From: Syngnathus acus
Lineage: Eukaryota; Chordata; Actinopteri; Syngnathiformes; Syngnathidae
Direction of reading: 5' to 3'
Assembly: GCF_901709675.1 (NCBI RefSeq)
Contig: NC_051107.1
Location: 687,501 to 751,500 of the forward strand
DNA length: 64,000 bases
Shown: piece after piece, positions 52,622 through 64,000 of the stretch
How the letters are laid out: every line of letters begins with the position of its first letter
Numbering within the stretch: position 1 is the first letter of the stretch
Position numbers and translations under genes: made by a program
The notes under the pieces: generated by a model
Seen by the model: the letters and a program-made list of their open reading frames with translations, nothing else
Told to the model about the DNA's origin: nothing
The model's database searches: none

Positions 52622-53047
52622 GATTTAACTGATTTCCAGGATTCCAAAAGAAGGTAAATTGAGAATATGCAGGTGCCAGGACAGATGACTGATGTTTATT
52701 TTACGATTTTTCCGGGATATTTTTTCAATATTTTCACCCTGTCTCTACTAGCGAACATATAAAGAATTTCCATTTTTGTTTTCTGGAGAATTCTTGGGGT
52801 ATGTAAAAAAAAAAAATGGAAAAAAAAGAATATTTGCGCCGACCCCGTGATCCCTTGATGAAGAGGGGGAAAAACAGAGAAAAACTTTCTAACGTTACAA
52901 AAAAGTTGTAATCAGGGTGCTGTGAATTTTGGGAAAATGTCTGGCCTATCTATTTTGAAGCACGTATGGATAGAAATGCTGTAAGTTCAAATCATGAATG
53001 CAACTTCAGATATTCTCACAGAAATCATGTTATCAGTTTAAATTCTG

Positions 53048-53053
53048 TTTATT
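53048..53053 (-). terminator. poly(A) signal candidate for spexin
   Basis: AATAAA on the minus strand about 120 bp after the spexin stop. The convergent gys2 stop is at 52621, so the two 3' UTRs may lie close or overlap. Confidence 0.4.
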
Positions 53054-53174
53054 AAAACACCACATTTCAAATATACAGTTTTCAGATTTGCTGATAGAAC
53101 ATACAAAAGACCTTTTCGTCTCCTCCACGCAAAAATGAATAACAACATCTTTCAAACTACGAAGTGGAGCGCTT

Positions 53175-55554
53175 TCAGAAGTATTCTCTCTTCCACACAG
53201 GCATTTCCTGAAAGTACACCTCCTCTGGGTTTTCAACAGCTATGCAAAAAAGAAAAAGACAAGACGATTAGATTTCAGTGGGAACAGCGCATCAGTTCAT
53301 TCAAATTGTCTGATTTGTTTTAATATGCACTTATCTCTGGATGCGAAATGTTGCGACAATGACATTGTACTTAAAACTGTAAAAATAATAAAAAGATGAA
53401 ACCCTTGCCTACAATTTATTTGAGATAATTACTGTAAAAAATGATTTCAGTAACAATCATGACTGGGTGCCTGTGTAAAAAAAAATCTGAACTAATGATG
53501 GAATCTGTTGTTTCTTGGCCTGAATAGACAATAAATTAATTAATAAATAAATAAATAAATGAGAATAAAAAACACATTTCACTCTGTTTTTACCTCCATC
53601 ACTGGCCTGCTGCAAAAAGTTGAGCAAAATGGTGGCAGCTTGGTCCACGCTCAGCTTCTCTGTGTTCTGACTGCGGGTCTCTGTTGAGAAACAAATATTA
53701 TTTTCGATGGTTTAAATTTGTTCCAAACAAAGAATATTTAATTTCTGGTTGTTTTAATTAACTTTGATTATGGTTTCTTATACCATATTGATATGACTCT
53801 CAAAAACATGTGGTCACAAATATTTTTGCTGAAACGAGTATATGCTGTACTTGGAATTTATTCTCTTAGCAAATGTTAATGAAAATATAGTTTTCAAATT
53901 ATTTTTGATAAATGTAGGGGGGGGGGGGGGGGGGGGGGGGAGATAACGGAACCTTTGTGTTTGACTGTTGTTGTGCTCAGGTGCCCAGTTAAGTATAGGA
54001 ACTCCCTTTTGAACAAATGTTGTGTCCGTCCGTGTCTTCACGCCTTTTCCACATTACCAATGTGTCAGGTCAGTTATGTTTAGAAAGTACTTCTAATGGA
54101 ATAGTTGAAACGTTTTGTGACGTTTACGTGATAAATGTGGAATAAGTATCTTTGCGAAGTGGGTTGGCGTTATCGTTGGGGTTGTCGGCGGGTACGCACG
54201 GCGTACGAGGCTTGTTAATGCTTTGCTAGCGGAAACGTGGTTGGACTACCACGAGATGGCGCTGTTGGCTGCGCTGAAGCTCCCAACGTAATTTGTATTG
54301 CGCTTTGGATAATGTTGATTCGTGTAGATTGTAGAATGTCAAAATGCTATGATTTGGTTATTTTAAATCCACTATAAATGTTCGGTAGCTATAGAAAAGC
54401 CTTCCCAGCGTTTTATTTAAAAATAAGTCCTCTTAACAGCTTTTTGAGTAACAGTGCTCGTTATTTGATCTGAAATCACAGTATAAATGATTCGACTCTG
54501 TATATTTCAGAAGCCAGCAAAAATACCGATGCATGCTTAACTATTGAAAAAACTAATAACAGAAACTTATTTTTGTTGATTATAAATTGTCATAATGTAC
54601 TTGTGAAGCGATTTGATCATTGATTGTATTAAATAGAGGAAATTTGGGATGGAAAGCAACGAGTCCGTGTTTTCACTTCTCCACATTATCTGTTGCGTAT
54701 TTTTTAGACGTCTAGACACCTAACCAAAATACTTTTGTTATCCGGGAGTCCAAGATTTTGGGACCCGTAATAGTGATGTGTGTGTTTTTTTTTTAATGTC
54801 AACTGTTTCCAGCTGTTTAGCAATTACAGAAATATCTTATAATTCACTTTTACTTATGTAGTAATTTACACTGGTACCTAAATGTAAAGTGTCATACACG
54901 TCTCCCTCTTTCCGGTCTTCTGAGATGAACCTGCGTCCTTCTGAGAAATTGCACAGAGTAAAGCATGAAATTTGCAGAATAAAACTTTTGAAGTAACTAA
55001 AATGTGTATTGAGCTACAGTACGTACGAGTCCCTTTAAGGTACAACATAGCCTGCGGTGTCCAGTTTCTCCTTTGAAAAGAGCCCTTAAATGTAGGGGAG
55101 GGGGGGGGGGGGGGAAACATATTAAAAAATTTAAATTATACACACAAACATATGTTTAAATAACACATTTTAAAAAAAATTACAGAAGATGGATTGGGCA
55201 TTGTTCATATTTCTGGTAATTTAAGAAAAACGTAAGGAAACCAAACTTTACCTTCGGTGCACTCTGGCTTTGCGTGACAAATGCAACCAGTAAGAGAGTG
55301 AGAATATAAATTAAAGTGACAGTCTTCAAACCCTGTAGAGAGGCAAAATCATTTAATATACAATGTCATAACATAATTTTGGGATTATAACACCGTTTGC
55401 ATATTGTGATTTGGTTACGAGACATTCAAAATATTAAAAACAGCTAAAAACTCAAGCCACTATAACAGTCTTGAAGAATCAATCAAAACGCAACATTGTT
55501 ACAAATTCAATCTTCCATAATGTCATTTGAGTGAATCTTAATACTTACTTTCAT
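53175..55554 (-). CDS. spx: Spexin (neuropeptide Q) precursor (6 coding exons, 119 aa)
   Basis: Secreted peptide hormone precursor; spexin signals through galanin receptors 2/3 and affects feeding, metabolism and gonadotropin release in fish. Coding exons on the minus strand: 55554-55549 (only Met-Lys), 55332-55252 (signal peptide with LTLLLVAFVT), 55084-55027, 54940-54878, 53680-53594, 53239-53175. The mature peptide NWTPQAMLYLKGTQ is split over the exon 3/4 junction and flanked by dibasic sites (QRR before, GRR after). The rest (FISEDRKEGDVYDTLHLETRS and the QAATILLNFLQQ helix) matches the conserved spexin tail. Introns contain a 20-odd G run near 53918-53940 and a poly-C pyrimidine tract just before exon 3. 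It is convergent with gys2, which reproduces the SPX-GYS2 neighbourhood of human chromosome 12p. Confidence 0.94.
53918..53940. repeat. Poly-G run in spexin intron
   Basis: An uninterrupted run of about 23 G on the plus strand; a second G-rich run (about 55094-55114) forms the pyrimidine tract of spexin exon 3 on the coding strand. Confidence 0.9.
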
Positions 55555-55644
55555 GGTGAACAATATCTCACAAATTTGGTGTCCAGAAGCCAAGCGGATA
55601 CGGGTGAAAAGGTCCTGAATGACTTAAGCTGCTCTTCCTCCTCG

Positions 55645-55652
55645 TATTTATA
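55645..55652 (-). promoter_or_regulatory. TATA box candidate of spexin
   Basis: TATAAATA on the minus strand, about 90 bp upstream of the spexin ATG. The spacing suits a short 5' UTR. Inferred from motif and position. Confidence 0.5.
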
Positions 55653-56872
55653 TCCTCAAGACGGCAAAGCCTCCCAGTGGCTCCCCTCTTCTTCATGCTT
55701 GTAGCAATAGGTCACAACAGTTTGATGAACGGGGTGGGCGGGTGCCAAGAGCGCGAATGAATGGAGGCTACCGATCAATTTATCGTGTTCATTGACTGGA
55801 TGTAGTATGCTGTAAATATTTCTGAATTAAAAACGCTGCTGTAAGCAATTCCAGCTTCGCCAACGGCGCAATTTTTCAAAATGATATTGTAGGGTGCAGG
55901 GAAGGAAGGCCAATAGAAAATGAGTCAGTTGATGTCAATAGTGTCCCACAGAGTATTGATGTTTGACCGTTGCGCATAAAAGCAAACAATGGAAGAATGA
56001 AAGATGAGTCTTATGCAACTCCAACTACCAACCCATTCAATGTATTTGCAATTCTGTTGAGAGCGGGCTACACAACAATTAAATTTGGTTAATCATATCA
56101 AACCCAATTTTTAAGGTTCCATTTTTGGGGGTAATAAAATCTATGCAATACGGAACATTTTTCACTTTCATTTTCAAGAAATAATTAGAGTATTGTCTGG
56201 CTTTGTTTGCATTACATTGAAATAAAACAGCGACACTTCTTTATTCAACCACTGGTTAATAATAATCAACCAAAAAAAGAAAATGGTGACATTTCTTCCC
56301 TTTCCATTTTGTCACAAAACATTCATTGACATTTACAATAGTCTTTTTCATAACGAGTACGGCATCGGTGAATCTTTAAATCAATTAAAGAAAAGCTCTT
56401 TAAAGTAGCAAAACAGGCCTCCTGCATTGTGATTGAACTGGGGAAAAAAGCCTGGGTCCAGCTCATTAAATACTGAAATCTAACCAAAATTGAACTGAGC
56501 AATGTTCACATGTATGAATGTTACACTAAACACGCAAAACAAGGCTCATCAGAGAGAAAGCAGGCAGCTATGAATGAGCGACACACACGTATAGCTCTAC
56601 TGCTTATCTCTGTAGCCCTTATTGTCTACGTGCCTGCATAAAACCGTGTGGGTGTGTCTGTGTGTGTCAGTGTGTGTAGAGGTGTGTGTGTGTGTGTGTT
56701 TTATGACAGACGAGTCGGCCATATTTTCCAACATCGGTTCCTTATCGATGGAGATGCCCTGGACTCTTCTTCTCCTTGCTGGGGCCTGATAGAACTCGAA
56801 CCGGGACCACCATGTCAGTTGCGTCTTCCTTGTGTCTTGTTTTTCGCCCCCTAATCAGCAGCACACTTCTCT

Positions 56873-59800
56873 TTAGGCTTTAATTTCAGGCGGTGAAGTG
56901 TATATCTGCTCCGAGTTCTCTGCCGCAAGTTCCTCTGAAAGAAAATTGACATTATTTGGGATTGACTTCAGGATCTACATAACAAATGTAATAAATAGTC
57001 TTGATACAAAGATATTCACAGAACCGAAGACTTTCGGACTAATGGTGAAGAGTCTACAACAAATAATAGCGTACAGTTGCCTCCATTTAACCTCACGGAC
57101 AAATTAGCTAATCTACCTTTCCGAAATAATAAATCGAATTATGATTCCAAAGGCCATAAAGGGAAGTATTACCAGGAAGAACACATTTCCAGAGGCCATA
57201 GGTTTTCCCCACTGCTGTTTGCCACAGACGAAGTGTGCCATCTTCAGAGCCGCTGGCGTACAGCTCGCCGTCCGGACTGAAGCGGACACAGTGCACAGGA
57301 CCAAAATGACCTTTATAAGATTCTGCGGATGGAAGAAAAAAATATAATTGTGTTGGATGCAGATAAAATATGCTCAGTGATGTGCTCGCTTTTATGAGAC
57401 GAATGAAGTGAACAGTAAAGCTCTTACCCAGCTCTTCCTTGGTGCTGTAGTCAAATTTATAAAGCTTGAAGTCCTCTCCACCGGCAACAAAAAAGTCCTT
57501 GTCTGGGTGGAGGGACGCAGAGTTGATGGTAGCTGGGGCATCTACAGACTTGATCAGGTCAAGGCTGAATAATTAAATGGCATCTTATTGTTACAATATG
57601 ACATTTGTATTGTAAAAAATTTAATGAAATCAGAGTCAACCTTTATTGCAAATTGTGAATGTGAGATTTAGCTCCATAGAGCTGTCACTATATATTTTAT
57701 ATTATAGTGTAATATTTTTTAGAATTGATTATTGTATTATCATGTGTATATTATATTATATAAAATTTTATTTTGCATGAAAGTGTATTACCAAACAAAT
57801 TTCCCCATTTTTTATTTATTTGGTATTGTTTCGTGATTAAAACAAGTAAATAATTAAACAATATTGCACAAGAAGGATTAATGTGTACTCCCCAAGCTTT
57901 TTGATTGTTGTGCGGTTATTGTTTTCCGTAGTTAAAGCAGACGTTTGCAAATGTCTTGTTTTGATTACAAACAAATGATAATACAAAAATTAATTGTTGT
58001 TGAGGCTGACAAAAATGCCTGTAAATTATTAATCAATTATTAAAAGTTGCCGATTAATGTGATAATAAATTAACAGCTCTTTTGACAGCTCTACAGCACA
58101 AATAGATGATTCTAAAAGGAAAATGAATCAGATGGCACTTTCCAGATTTTTTTTTTTGAATGATCTGTTTGCGGCAAGGCTTCACTGTGACCTACCTGAG
58201 AGCATTGTAGAAAGCGATCGTCTTTCCGTATGTGATCACGAGAATTTCACCGTCGACCACATACTCCATGCTGCTCACCGACGTATCAAACGTCAGCGTC
58301 TTTACCACCTCCATTGAGGTCCTGTCCCACAATCTGGTAATGTTCAAAAAACGTTTGATAACTAACTGGAGAATGATTCCATGTCAACTAAATGCAAAGT
58401 TTCATTCCACTGACCGTATGGTTTTATCCTCTGCTGCTGACAGAATTTGTTTGTCGTCATTACACCACAGGGCCTTCTTGATTGGCGAGGTATGACCGGC
58501 GATTTCCTGTGGTGCTGGAGACACAACATATGTCCCCGTGAATGTAAATAAAAACTGAATTTCACTTCTTTACGCACCTGCTTCTGGGCTACTGAGATCG
58601 TAGATCCGCAGGAGCTTATCATTTCCTCCAGTCAATAGACAGTTACTATCCTAAAATGAAAACGCTTGACAGAGTTACATGAATTTCTACTGCAACTGTT
58701 TGACAAAATAGTTCCACACTCACCTGAGTAAAGGTAACGGTCTTGACAATATGTTTGTGAGCCAACGTGAGGACTTCATCACCACTGACTGCATCCCACA
58801 CTTTCCTGGAAAGCATATTGAGTACAGAACTAAATATAGGTTATCCTTGTGATGTTTAACCAATTAATATTTGAAATCCAGTAGAAGAATCGCTAGACAT
58901 CATAAACTAAACAACTCCAACCCTTTTAGGATCTGTGGATCCCATTTTGACGTTTTGGGTGCTGTTTTGCCACAGCAGTGCTGAACCACAACAAACAGAA
59001 GATTGTTTATTATTCTAATTCTAGTCAGTCTGGTTTAGGTGATTTGTTTTTACAAACGATTTGTTGCTCCCCGGTAGCCATGGTAACAAAAGTCACACAA
59101 ATCATTGGTGTCGCAATAGAACGGGTGGCGTGTTATTACTGCCTCCTCAAAACGGGACGTTTTAGAAGGTTTAAAATAATTGTGTGAGGATATTTCGATA
59201 ACAGTCCACTCACGCTGAGAAGTCGGCCGCAGCAGTGGCTGCCTTGGTGGCGTCGGTGTTCAGAGTGGCTCCCCAAACAGCACCTTTGTGACCCAGAAAC
59301 GTTCCAATCCAGTCTCCTGTGTCTCCCTGGCGCATCATGGGCTTGCCATCTAAACAAACAGGAAAAATAAAGTGAAATGTTTCTGGAAAGTTGACTTACT
59401 CCAGACAGAAAAAACGCAATCGCAATAAGAAAGCGTCCTTTTTGTTGAACGGGACATACGCACATCTGACAGTGGAATAAAATTTCTTAAAATGGAACCC
59501 AAGGTCAGAAAATAAAATGAAAACACCAGAGGCCCCCCTAAATTTAACCCTGTGGAACACCATATGACAATGGGGAAGAGCGGGACTCAGAGCAACCAAG
59601 GCATGTAAACGACAAATCAGACTAGATCAAATCACATGAAAAAAGTGACCACAGATCCTAATTCAGAGTGATTTCAATTAGAATGATAAAAGACAAAAGT
59701 CTCCATGTAAACCTGGCTGTAGTCTCCAGTATCAGGTTGTCATCTAAGAAGGATTTCAACTGAGTGTACCACATTTCTATTTTTTAGAATTTTCAAATTG

Positions 59801-60127
59801 AAAGGCAGCTTGGAAATGGGTCAAATTTATGACAAAACATCTTGATCAAGACCCGGTTTCCTGAGCATAGGTTGCAGCACTGCATGTTAAATTTGTTAAA
59901 GGACTACACCAGAATACATACTGCAGTTGATAATGGCCAAAGCCGATTAGAAATTAGGAGAAATAACGATGGGTGAGTTCCTGTAATACAAATTAAAAAG
60001 AAAATCTGGTCTCACCTTTGCAGGCGCTGATGAGAAAGTAGCCATAAGGAGTGATTCCACTGAAGGCCAAATCCACCACAGGCCTAGTATGACCGGAACA
60101 AGTGAGCGGTGTCTGTCTCATCGCCAT
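56873..60127 (-). CDS. strap: Serine/threonine kinase receptor-associated protein, WD40 (9 exons, 329 aa)
   Basis: WD40 beta-propeller protein of the SMN complex, also described as a TGF-beta receptor partner. Minus-strand exons: 60127-60016, 59349-59214, 58805-58724, 58650-58578, 58514-58415, 58333-58196, 57564-57428, 57322-57173, 56934-56873; all phases agree. It begins [20 protein letters not shown] and carries successive WD repeats ([75 protein letters not shown]). After GLWKCVLP the protein goes directly to [20 protein letters not shown] and stops. Human STRAP has roughly 20 more residues at this junction, so either a small exon was missed between 57172 and 56935 or the fish protein is shorter. 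A minus-strand AATAAA lies at about 56240-56245. Confidence 0.94.
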
Positions 60128-60581
60128 GGTCCTCCAGTTGGGTAGATGACGGTTCGCACGAACCGGGTGTCACTTTATCTGCTAGCTAGCTGGTGAGGCT
60201 AACAGGGGAAGGGAAACACGCTCTAAGTTTACGAGGCGATATGCGTTGTATTGAAGTGCCAGCTTGTGACTGTTTTAAAGGTACAAAAAGGAGAAAATTC
60301 TGCGTATTCTTTAGCCCAACTTGAACGGCGGGTTTCCCTTCCCAGCAAAGGAATGGCTATCGTGCTAATAGCTACAACATAGCAACTAACTAGCAACGTG
60401 CAATGCGGTGGAACGACTACGGGGTTAATATAACCCGGTATTCCGCTTGCCACAGCGGGGTTACACTTCCGGGGTTGCGGTTTCAAAATAAAACATTTGT
60501 TTATGTGTATAGTATGACTTGACACATTGTAAATGGCGAGTCATGCCGATGAAATCACTTACGACCCAGCCGATTCAGTTC

Positions 60582-61617
60582 CAGAAATGGGCAAACTACG
60601 GCCCGCGGGCCACATCCGGCCCACGGGGCCGTTTAATCTGGCCCGCCAAACCTGAATAAATTGTATTATTATTATTTTTGGGGTCATTTTCCCTGCAATT
60701 ACTATGTTTCCCCAGTAGATGGGGAAGCGCCCGCCCGCGCATTAATCCCGGGAGCCGTCTCAGAAAGCTCGGTGCACACTCACAAGTGCGTGTGCGCACT
60801 CAGTAGTATGTAGTAATTTCATCTATCAGTGCCGAATTTCGAGTGTAGGCTGTGACGTCAATATTCTCGTAATTCGCGCGCTGAGTTTTCAGATACAGTG
60901 TTACGCTAATGCCACCCACAAACCTTCCCCTGGAATCCTTCCATTAAAATGAGTGGCCCGAAGAAAAGAAAGGTGGACACTGAGTGCCGAATTTGAAAAA
61001 AGAGTGGACAATTTGGCTCGACCTACGTGTGTGAGAAGACGTTCAGCCACATGAACGTCAACAAAGCCCGTCACAGATCTAGGTTAACGGACCGACACCT
61101 CGGCTCTATCCTAAGAATCACCACAACAAATTTTACTCCAGACTATGATGCACTAGCAAAAAAGGGAAACCAACAATACTATTGATTTCTTTATTACTTT
61201 ATTTAGATGTATTCTTTCACTGATTCTTCAAGATGATGTATTTGGTCAGAATGTTTGCCGTTGGATGTGATTTCGCCTCATTAGATAAACATATTTCATA
61301 AATCTGACCTGCAGGCGCAGAAGTGATGGAAAATGTTATTCATCATAACAGTGTCGTATTTAATAAGAATCACTGATAGTAGTTTTTTGGTGAAATATTT
61401 TTTTAATGCTGTTAATAAATGCATTTGTTTTCAAAAAGCTTTTTTCAATATCCATGCTTTAGTATCTACTAAAAGTAAAAACCTTTTATGCAATGACCTT
61501 TACATGTCATTTATATTACTTCACACAAACACTACATCCATCTGCTCCTGGTTCGGCCCCCCGGTCAAAATTTAGAACCCAATTCGGCCCGCAAGTCAAA
61601 AAGTTTGCCCACCCCTG
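60582..61617 (+). mobile_element. Internally deleted hAT element with transposase remnants
   Basis: Ends CAGAAATGGGCAAACT and AGTTTGCCCACCCCTG. At 60949 an ATG begins MSGPKKRKVDTECRI and stops. From about 61006 comes the C-terminus of a hAT transposase (EKTFSHMNVNKARHRSRLTD and RHLGSILRITTTNFTPDYDA). The middle of the gene is missing. The first 250 bp match the hAT fragments in the tRNA array. Lies between strap and bicd1. Confidence 0.75.
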
Positions 61618-62636
61618 TCCTCGACCCTCCCAAAAGTGAACCTTTTTGCAAATTGATCCATTTTTTAAATTTAATTTGGCTTTTACAAAATAAATCATAA
61701 TAATAATTTCTAATATAAATATCTTTTTTGCCATAGGCTCACAATTCAATGATTTGTGTATGTATTTTGTAGTAATTCTAAAATATTTGAATCCAACGTC
61801 ACTTTCTTTTTTTTAATTTGTATTTTTTAACGACACCAACGGGATGAGTTTGATTTTGAGGCGGCCTCTCCCAGTGCTTTTGAGTTGATGTCTTTCGCCC
61901 CCTGCTGGATACTATGATGCTCACGAAACACGTTACATTAAATTTGAATTTATGTACAGCTGCAACAATTTATTACGACTATTTTTTTAACTGACCCAAT
62001 TTTTAACCTAATTCTTTGGGGAGGGATCATTTTTCCTTCAACACTATTACTGCTGCTGCTGCTAGTAATATGATTACTTCTGATGTATTTTCCTCGCAAA
62101 TGGGCTGTTTTGTTACAAATTGCATTCTTTTATTTTGATTAATAGTAATCTCATTCTAATTGTATTTTTGTGAGTTGTTTTTTAATTCAGTGAGTAGTCT
62201 TTCATATTTGTTCTGAAATCTATTACAGCCGTTCATGCCATGTAAACGGGCGTGCGGTGTTACTATAGGCAGCGCGCTGTAGTCCTAACTGTAGTCCTGT
62301 AACCTGTATCTGCAGCTGGATCAAACAAAGGGAATGTCCTGCTTCTCGGCTGCGAGAACAGATGGCGGCTGGAACCTGGTGAATAAGCAGAAAACAGAGG
62401 GAGTGGACGCGGATGCGGATCATGAGGGCTGCATCACTTGAAGCGTCATGTGGCTGGTGATGACTCAATCTGGCGTTGAGGATGAGAGCACTTTGTGGAT
62501 ATTTGGTTGTTTTCTACGCGCCATTTGAAGCAGCTTAATCCTCAAAGGGTGGCGGTGTGGATTTCTAGTCTGCTGTGTCTCCCTCCTGCGGACGCGCAGT
62601 TCCACTCATCCGACGCAGGGAGGGAGGAGAGGGGCG
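61618..62636. other. Upstream region of bicd1
   Basis: AT-rich at the left and GC-richer towards 62636, which should be the bicd1 promoter and 5' UTR. A short (CTG)n-like run is at about 62049-62062. No gene recognised. Confidence 0.4.
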
Positions 62637-62861
62637 ATGGCCGCCGGTGGAGCAGCGGGAGGATGCGGAGACACGGTGGAGCGGTGTCGGGCCGAGGTGG
62701 AGCGCCTTACTCGGGAGCTGGCGGAGGCCAACCGCGAGAAGATCCGGGCGGCGGAGTGCGGGCTGGCGGTTCTGGAGGAGAACCAGAGCTTGAAGCAGCA
62801 GTGTGCCGAGCTCGAGGCCGATCAGGAGGCTCTGAGGCTGGAGTTGGAACAGCTGCAGGAG
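62637..62861 (+). CDS. bicd1: Bicaudal-D homolog, first coding exon (75 codons; gene continues right)
   Basis: BICD proteins are coiled-coil adaptors linking cargo to dynein-dynactin. Only exon 1 is in the window: it starts [20 protein letters not shown] and continues with the conserved heptad region [27 protein letters not shown] and LELEQLQE, ending in phase 0 at a GTGGGC donor. This is where the first exon of mammalian BICD1/2 ends. No further exon was found up to 64000. Upstream DNA is GC-rich, as expected of a promoter. BICD1 rather than BICD2 is favoured because LDHB, GYS2, SPX, STRAP and BICD1 all lie on human 12p; sequence alone does not settle it. Confidence 0.82.
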
Positions 62862-64000
62862 GTGGGCTCAGCAGGGGTACGGTTTTGTTACTTGGAAAAA
62901 GTAAAGAATTGGTATAGGACAAAGGAGAATAATTTTAAGTTTCTACATACTTTCATGAAATTGATTTGAGTCATGTATAGGTCGACTCATCACTGACTGG
63001 CAATTTGCCTCATCAGCTTCAAATATTACTCTTGAATAACAGATTGAAAATTGGAAAAATGCACGAGCTATAACAGTTTTTGAACAGCGGCAAATTAACC
63101 GACAGAGTGTATCTAAGAGTGTACTAAGTGATAAAGCCGAGGGAAAACTAATAAGAAAAATCCTATACAATTCCAAGACTTGAGTCGAGCGGCCATCAAG
63201 GCAATTACATTTGTTGGCATCTTAAACACGCAGCATAAAATAGTCTGCTGACCTCACAACGGGGTTGCTACAAACATCTAATAAGACAAGTAAAGAATAT
63301 CAAGCCTAATGACCTGTAAACGATTTTGATGGATTTGTTAACAGTATATTTGTAATGGTAGAGAATCAAATGGTTTAAATTAACTAAAAATGACTGGACA
63401 TGGTTCAAATACTTTTTCTATGTAGAATGCATGCATCCATTTGTCTTGTGGGACTTTAACAGTATACTTACTGTAATGCCCTCACATGTGACAAAGAAAA
63501 GCCACGGTCACAAATGCACTTTTCAAATCTTATTTAATTGGAAGAAGAGTAAAACACAATGAGCACAATTGCGCAAGAGCAGCCATTGGCCACAGCTCAG
63601 ATTTACTTCCTGTCTAATTTTGCATTTTGTGTTCAAGTGTGAGTAAAGCTACAAAGTTAGCCAAACATAAGATTTAAGTGAGTGCCTGAACTTCTGCTCA
63701 CTCATTCATTGCCAGCCCACTAAAAAAAATTATGTTTGACGTCAATGGGAGTTCAAGTTAAGTGTTGAATGACCATTAAGATTAAAATCTTGCTTTCTAA
63801 ACACCTGCAAAATTCAACTTTTTTTTATATCGCGGAGGGGATTATTTAGATTACATCTTCAAAATTGGTTTTATATCTGAGCCTTAAGCGATTCAGTCAG
63901 TAACTTGATAATTCCTCTTCCCAAAAGAGCACATCTGACAAATTCTGCCTTTATCCCCTTTCTAACTTATTTATTATTAAAAACGAAATAAAGTGTGCAC
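62862..64000. other. Start of bicd1 intron 1
   Basis: AT-rich sequence after the GTGGGC donor with no second exon, RNA gene or clear repeat. Confidence 0.4.

Overview
The window is nuclear DNA of a bony fish. The evidence is spliced protein genes with GT-AG introns, a teleost kiss2-type kisspeptin gene, and several teleost-type transposon families (a Rex3-like LINE, an L2-like LINE, two tRNA-derived SINEs, hAT and Tc1/mariner/pogo-like elements). A percomorph fish is most likely; the species cannot be named. All genes were assembled by hand from codons and splice sites. In each of the five complete genes the exon phases join without a break.

Layout: a B/C-type L-lactate dehydrogenase gene (+, 2854-9582, 7 coding exons, 334 aa); kisspeptin-2, kiss2 (-, 12824-10645, 2 coding exons, 138 aa); liver-type glycogen synthase, gys2 (+, 13831-52621, 16 exons, 705 aa); spexin, spx (-, 55554-53175, 6 coding exons, 119 aa); strap (-, 60127-56873, 9 exons, 329 aa); and the first coding exon of a bicaudal-D gene, bicd1-like (+, 62637-62861), which runs off the right edge. 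The set matches genes on human 12p (LDHB, GYS2, SPX, STRAP, BICD1) with kiss2 at its known fish position. Two metabolic enzymes are thus interleaved with two neuropeptide genes linked to reproduction and feeding.

The most unusual part is gys2 intron 8 (24331-47614, about 23 kb). Its left end holds a fold-back element rich in GAATTC/TTTAAA palindromes, split by an almost intact Rex3-like LINE (24401-28191). From 28.4 to 46.3 kb there is an array of tRNA-Asn genes and pseudogenes in both orientations. The core is a palindrome with arms of about 3.6 kb (35571-39196 and 39599-43275) around a spacer of about 0.4 kb. Further copies of the same units lie at 28.4-31.1, 32.1-33.9 and 45.2-46.2 kb. About twenty tRNA-length copies are recognisable. 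Most keep the GTT anticodon, several carry GAT (Ile) and two carry GTA. Transposons inside the units (a MITE, a hAT fragment) were duplicated with them, which gives a relative history.

The other introns and spacers hold MITEs, SINEs, LINE fragments and an unclassified LTR-like region at 21.0-23.3 kb. Several insertions show clear target-site duplications.
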